Shown here piece by piece: positions 15,401-16,327 of a stretch of DNA of 16,327 nucleotides; position 1 is the first letter of the stretch; every line of letters begins with the position of its first letter. The stretch comes from CAZVXI01 sp964631295 (GTDB lineage Bacteria > Planctomycetota > Phycisphaerae > Phycisphaerales > SM1A02): the NCBI GenBank assembly GCA_964631295.1, contig CAZVXI010000055.1, forward strand, positions 1 to 16,327. Reading direction: 5' to 3'. A program made the position numbers and the translations under genes. The notes beneath the pieces are model-generated. The model did not search any database. It saw only the letters and a program-made list of their open reading frames with translations, and had not been told where the DNA came from.

Positions 15401-16327
15401 TGCGACAGTCGATCAACTGGTGACAACGGTGCAGCAGGTGCTCGATGCAACGCAATCCGCCGGTCGGCAGCATCGTGTGGAACTTGTTGCAGAGCGACAA
15501 AGCGGCGCGGTGATCGTGATCGGTCCGGAGCAGGCCTCAGCGGATGCGCTGGCCATGCTTCGCGAGTGGGATGAACGCACGCCCACCGCACCTGCGATGG
15601 ATCTTCGGATTGTGGAGCTCTCGCACAGCCGGGCTGATGTGATCGCATCTGCCGTTTCGCCGATGCTTCGTGATCGCACGCGCTGGCCACAACAACTGCG
15701 GGCAATCATTGCCGCGGGGATGCGTGTGTCGGAGCCGTCTGTCACGGCCGAGCGCGATCGCAATCGTCTGCTTGTCAGTGCGCCGACCGAGTTGATGCCG
15801 CTGGCTTCGAATCTGATCAGCGAACTCGACAAGCCGCGTTCGACAAACGATGTCATGGATGTGCGTGTTTTCACGCTGACAACTGCGGATGCGAGCCAGG
15901 TTGCTCAGGCCGTGCAGAGAGCACTGGATGCGCGGGCAGCACAAAGTCCATCGCAGCCGAGCGCGACGGTGACGGTCGAAACATCGAGCAACGCGCTGAT
16001 CGTTGCTGCCACTCCGGGTCAACTCGATCAGGTGCAGCGGATGGTGTCATCGCTGGAAGAGTCCGTCGGGGGTGGGCAGGCGCAGGTGCGAACAGTGTTC
16101 CTGAAGAACGCTCGCGCGGAGCGCGTTGCGCCGGTTGTGCAGGAACTGCTGGGGCAGTCTCTCGAACTCGATCCAAACGATTTTCCGCAGTGGGCTCGGA
16201 TTGATGTGATTCGCGCCCGCATGCAGATGGATTCTGATGCGCCGCCGCTGCGTGTCGCCGCCGACTCGAAGCTCAATGCGGTGATGCTTACGGGATCAAC
16301 CGGCCTGCTGAACCTCGGCGAGCAACT
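12498..16327 (+). CDS. gspD: Giant GspD-type secretin precursor, 5' part (N0 plus 14 N1-like repeats; 3' end outside window)
   Basis: The reading frame is open from the ATG at 12498 to the right edge, 1276 complete codons with no stop. GGAGG (12485-12489) supports this start; an internal ATG at 12573 would give a shorter signal peptide. Residues about 26-49 are a signal peptide (AIMLLLLSLLAASGVAA|Q) for export to the periplasm. An acidic linker follows, then an N0/STN-like domain at about 81-164 (NIKFNFQDATYRQVIDFFSR, then ILQSRGVMLRVDNDMLYLQR). From 165 to the edge there are 14 consecutive N1/secretin_N-like units of about 66-90 residues. Each has a strand-helix opening, a strand such as NSLIVSG, NTLIISA, NALIVAA or NAIILVG, a helix and often a closing LD. 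Ordinary GspD has N0-N3 and a C-terminal pore in about 650 residues; here the pore is not yet reached. In standard systems the protein forms the outer-membrane channel. Without the 3' end, a pore-less repeat protein cannot be excluded. Confidence 0.85.
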   Translation, partial: MRPTEKTAQCVVALRIRVQSRGQAVMPAVVASAIMLLLLSLLAASGVAAQPINANDDKTSETTSGAVDVGSNAAAVDDEANIKFNFQDATYRQVIDFFSRATDLPVVWETDVPEGKLSYISPESYTRADALRVLNIILQSRGVMLRVDNDMLYLQRLTEMQRENIPTYIGELPGNVTADQIVSVVRPLNIALAKPLAEQLKSMIAEYGSITPLEQQNALLITETAAQVRRVTAIIEELDREDPDGVIEIIAVRNADVTELMQALQALLSQKVEKYVINQQGKQVKLEEESLPGLNITPDIRTNSVVAKGVQSRIDKLKEVVELLDVPATSGRRTMRTFQLLTLTAPEAERQLKKLYAQVKKEEQPTIVAVAEQGQVTVIGSADHVREAVTLLAEIDGGVADPSGGSTIAADDRAMAFVQVEQADATALIDAIQGVLNQRQKLQTKIVAGPDGRSIILSGFARDVASIEKLVPMLDKAQTVEQQVRLLRLSSSNPIKTLNDARTLYDKQVETTDTQWALDLDFDPESSQLTMIGTQAALEKFSESLQLIEQRTVVERETRQIKLTALPPSEFANMLSMIARRLLEPRDGSAYVEPVFDAIDPLDLLIVTARSDQLPVIEGLIKQFEQAELADETEIRTYDIVHADLNAIAAAIRQLASSGAMRPAGVDRNTPVSVSTDPASGLLIVAAPSRAFERINEVIEQLDARRAGPATQLRFFKLEFAQADTLAGMLRDVLVARLNEEVPEAGPNAQQLLNVTADRKTNTLIISAPEAIMPVAEELIEQLDTASAAVGEPVIRVRPLTFADASEVSQSLSTAMASMVSKATGEQMNVKLIATPGSNAIILVGPQDDLAEIESLIEPLDARPAMDAIDARTFALEHADAPTIAPVVQNLLTDQQLSDPRLIMERIRRSRGEIDLEPRIRVEADARTNSLIVSGPQRTVALAESLIGQLDEAEDAAERIVGTYTPRNATVDQLVTTVQQVLDATQSAGRQHRVELVAERQSGAVIVIGPEQASADALAMLREWDERTPTAPAMDLRIVELSHSRADVIASAVSPMLRDRTRWPQQLRAIIAAGMRVSEPSVTAERDRNRLLVSAPTELMPLASNLISELDKPRSTNDVMDVRVFTLTTADASQVAQAVQRALDARAAQSPSQPSATVTVETSSNALIVAATPGQLDQVQRMVSSLEESVGGGQAQVRTVFLKNARAERVAPVVQELLGQSLELDPNDFPQWARIDVIRARMQMDSDAPPLRVAADSKLNAVMLTGSTGLLNLGEQ
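12990..16325 (+). repeat. Tandem N1-like domain repeats encoded within the secretin gene
   Basis: Approximate unit borders by hand are: 12990-13223, 13230-13481, 13491-13691, 13728-13931, 13932-14153, 14154-14381, 14382-14615, 14616-14858, 14859-15089, 15090-15359, 15360-15581, 15582-15839, 15840-16070 and 16071 to the edge. The units are alike at protein level only; the DNA does not repeat visibly, so the array is old rather than a recent expansion. Units 3-6 (13491-14381) are the most divergent and lack the N in the NsLiv-type strand, while units 8, 10 and 13 are closest to the family pattern. Confidence 0.7.

Noticed and set aside
14466..15500. Open frame of 344 codons on the minus strand opposite the secretin gene
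   Set aside because: Its composition is Arg/His/Leu/Asn rich with no motif, and the plus strand encodes clear repeated N1-like units here.
12990..16325. Recent DNA-level tandem duplication or CRISPR-like repeat
   Set aside because: The periodicity exists only in the protein; no repeated DNA unit of constant length or spacer pattern is visible.

Overview
The window looks like a chromosomal piece of a planctomycete, probably of the Phycisphaerae type. The support is indirect: a high-GC sequence with Gsp proteins of unusual architecture, an outer-membrane secretin-type gene of extreme length, a membrane-anchored WD40 propeller protein and a tiny protein that is only a sigma region 4-like helix-turn-helix. 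No rRNA or other marker is present, so the placement is an inference.

Left end (1-4201). The 3' two thirds of an RNase R gene enters from the left edge on the plus strand and ends at 1940. It converges on a minus-strand WD40/membrane protein gene (2080-3492). The 139-base gap between them holds a repeat-like sequence and a hairpin that could terminate transcription from both sides. Upstream of the WD40 gene on the same strand is a 72-codon sigma region 4-like gene (3660-3878). A divergent intergenic region of about 320 bases then leads to the secretion operon.

Right three quarters (4202-16327). One plus-strand type II secretion (Gsp) operon runs in the order gspF, gspG, gspH, gspI, gspJ, gspK, gspL, a gspM-gspC fusion, and gspD. 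Genes H to J and L to M overlap by a few bases (TGATG or ATGA), which suggests translational coupling. The parts fit one machine: the inner-membrane platform (F, L, M/C), the major pseudopilin (G), the minor tip pseudopilins (H, I, J, K) and the outer-membrane secretin (D). The ATPase gspE and the prepilin peptidase gspO are not in the window, and no stand-alone gspC or gspN is seen.

The most unusual item is the last gene. From 12498 it stays open to the right edge for 1276 codons. It encodes a signal peptide, an N0-like domain and 14 tandem N1-like (secretin_N type) repeats, and the pore domain has not yet been reached. An ordinary GspD has N0 plus three such domains and about 650 residues in total. 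The other notable points are the fusion of a GspM/PilO-like protein to a GspC/PilP-like HR domain, and acidic tails or inserts in all five pseudopilins.
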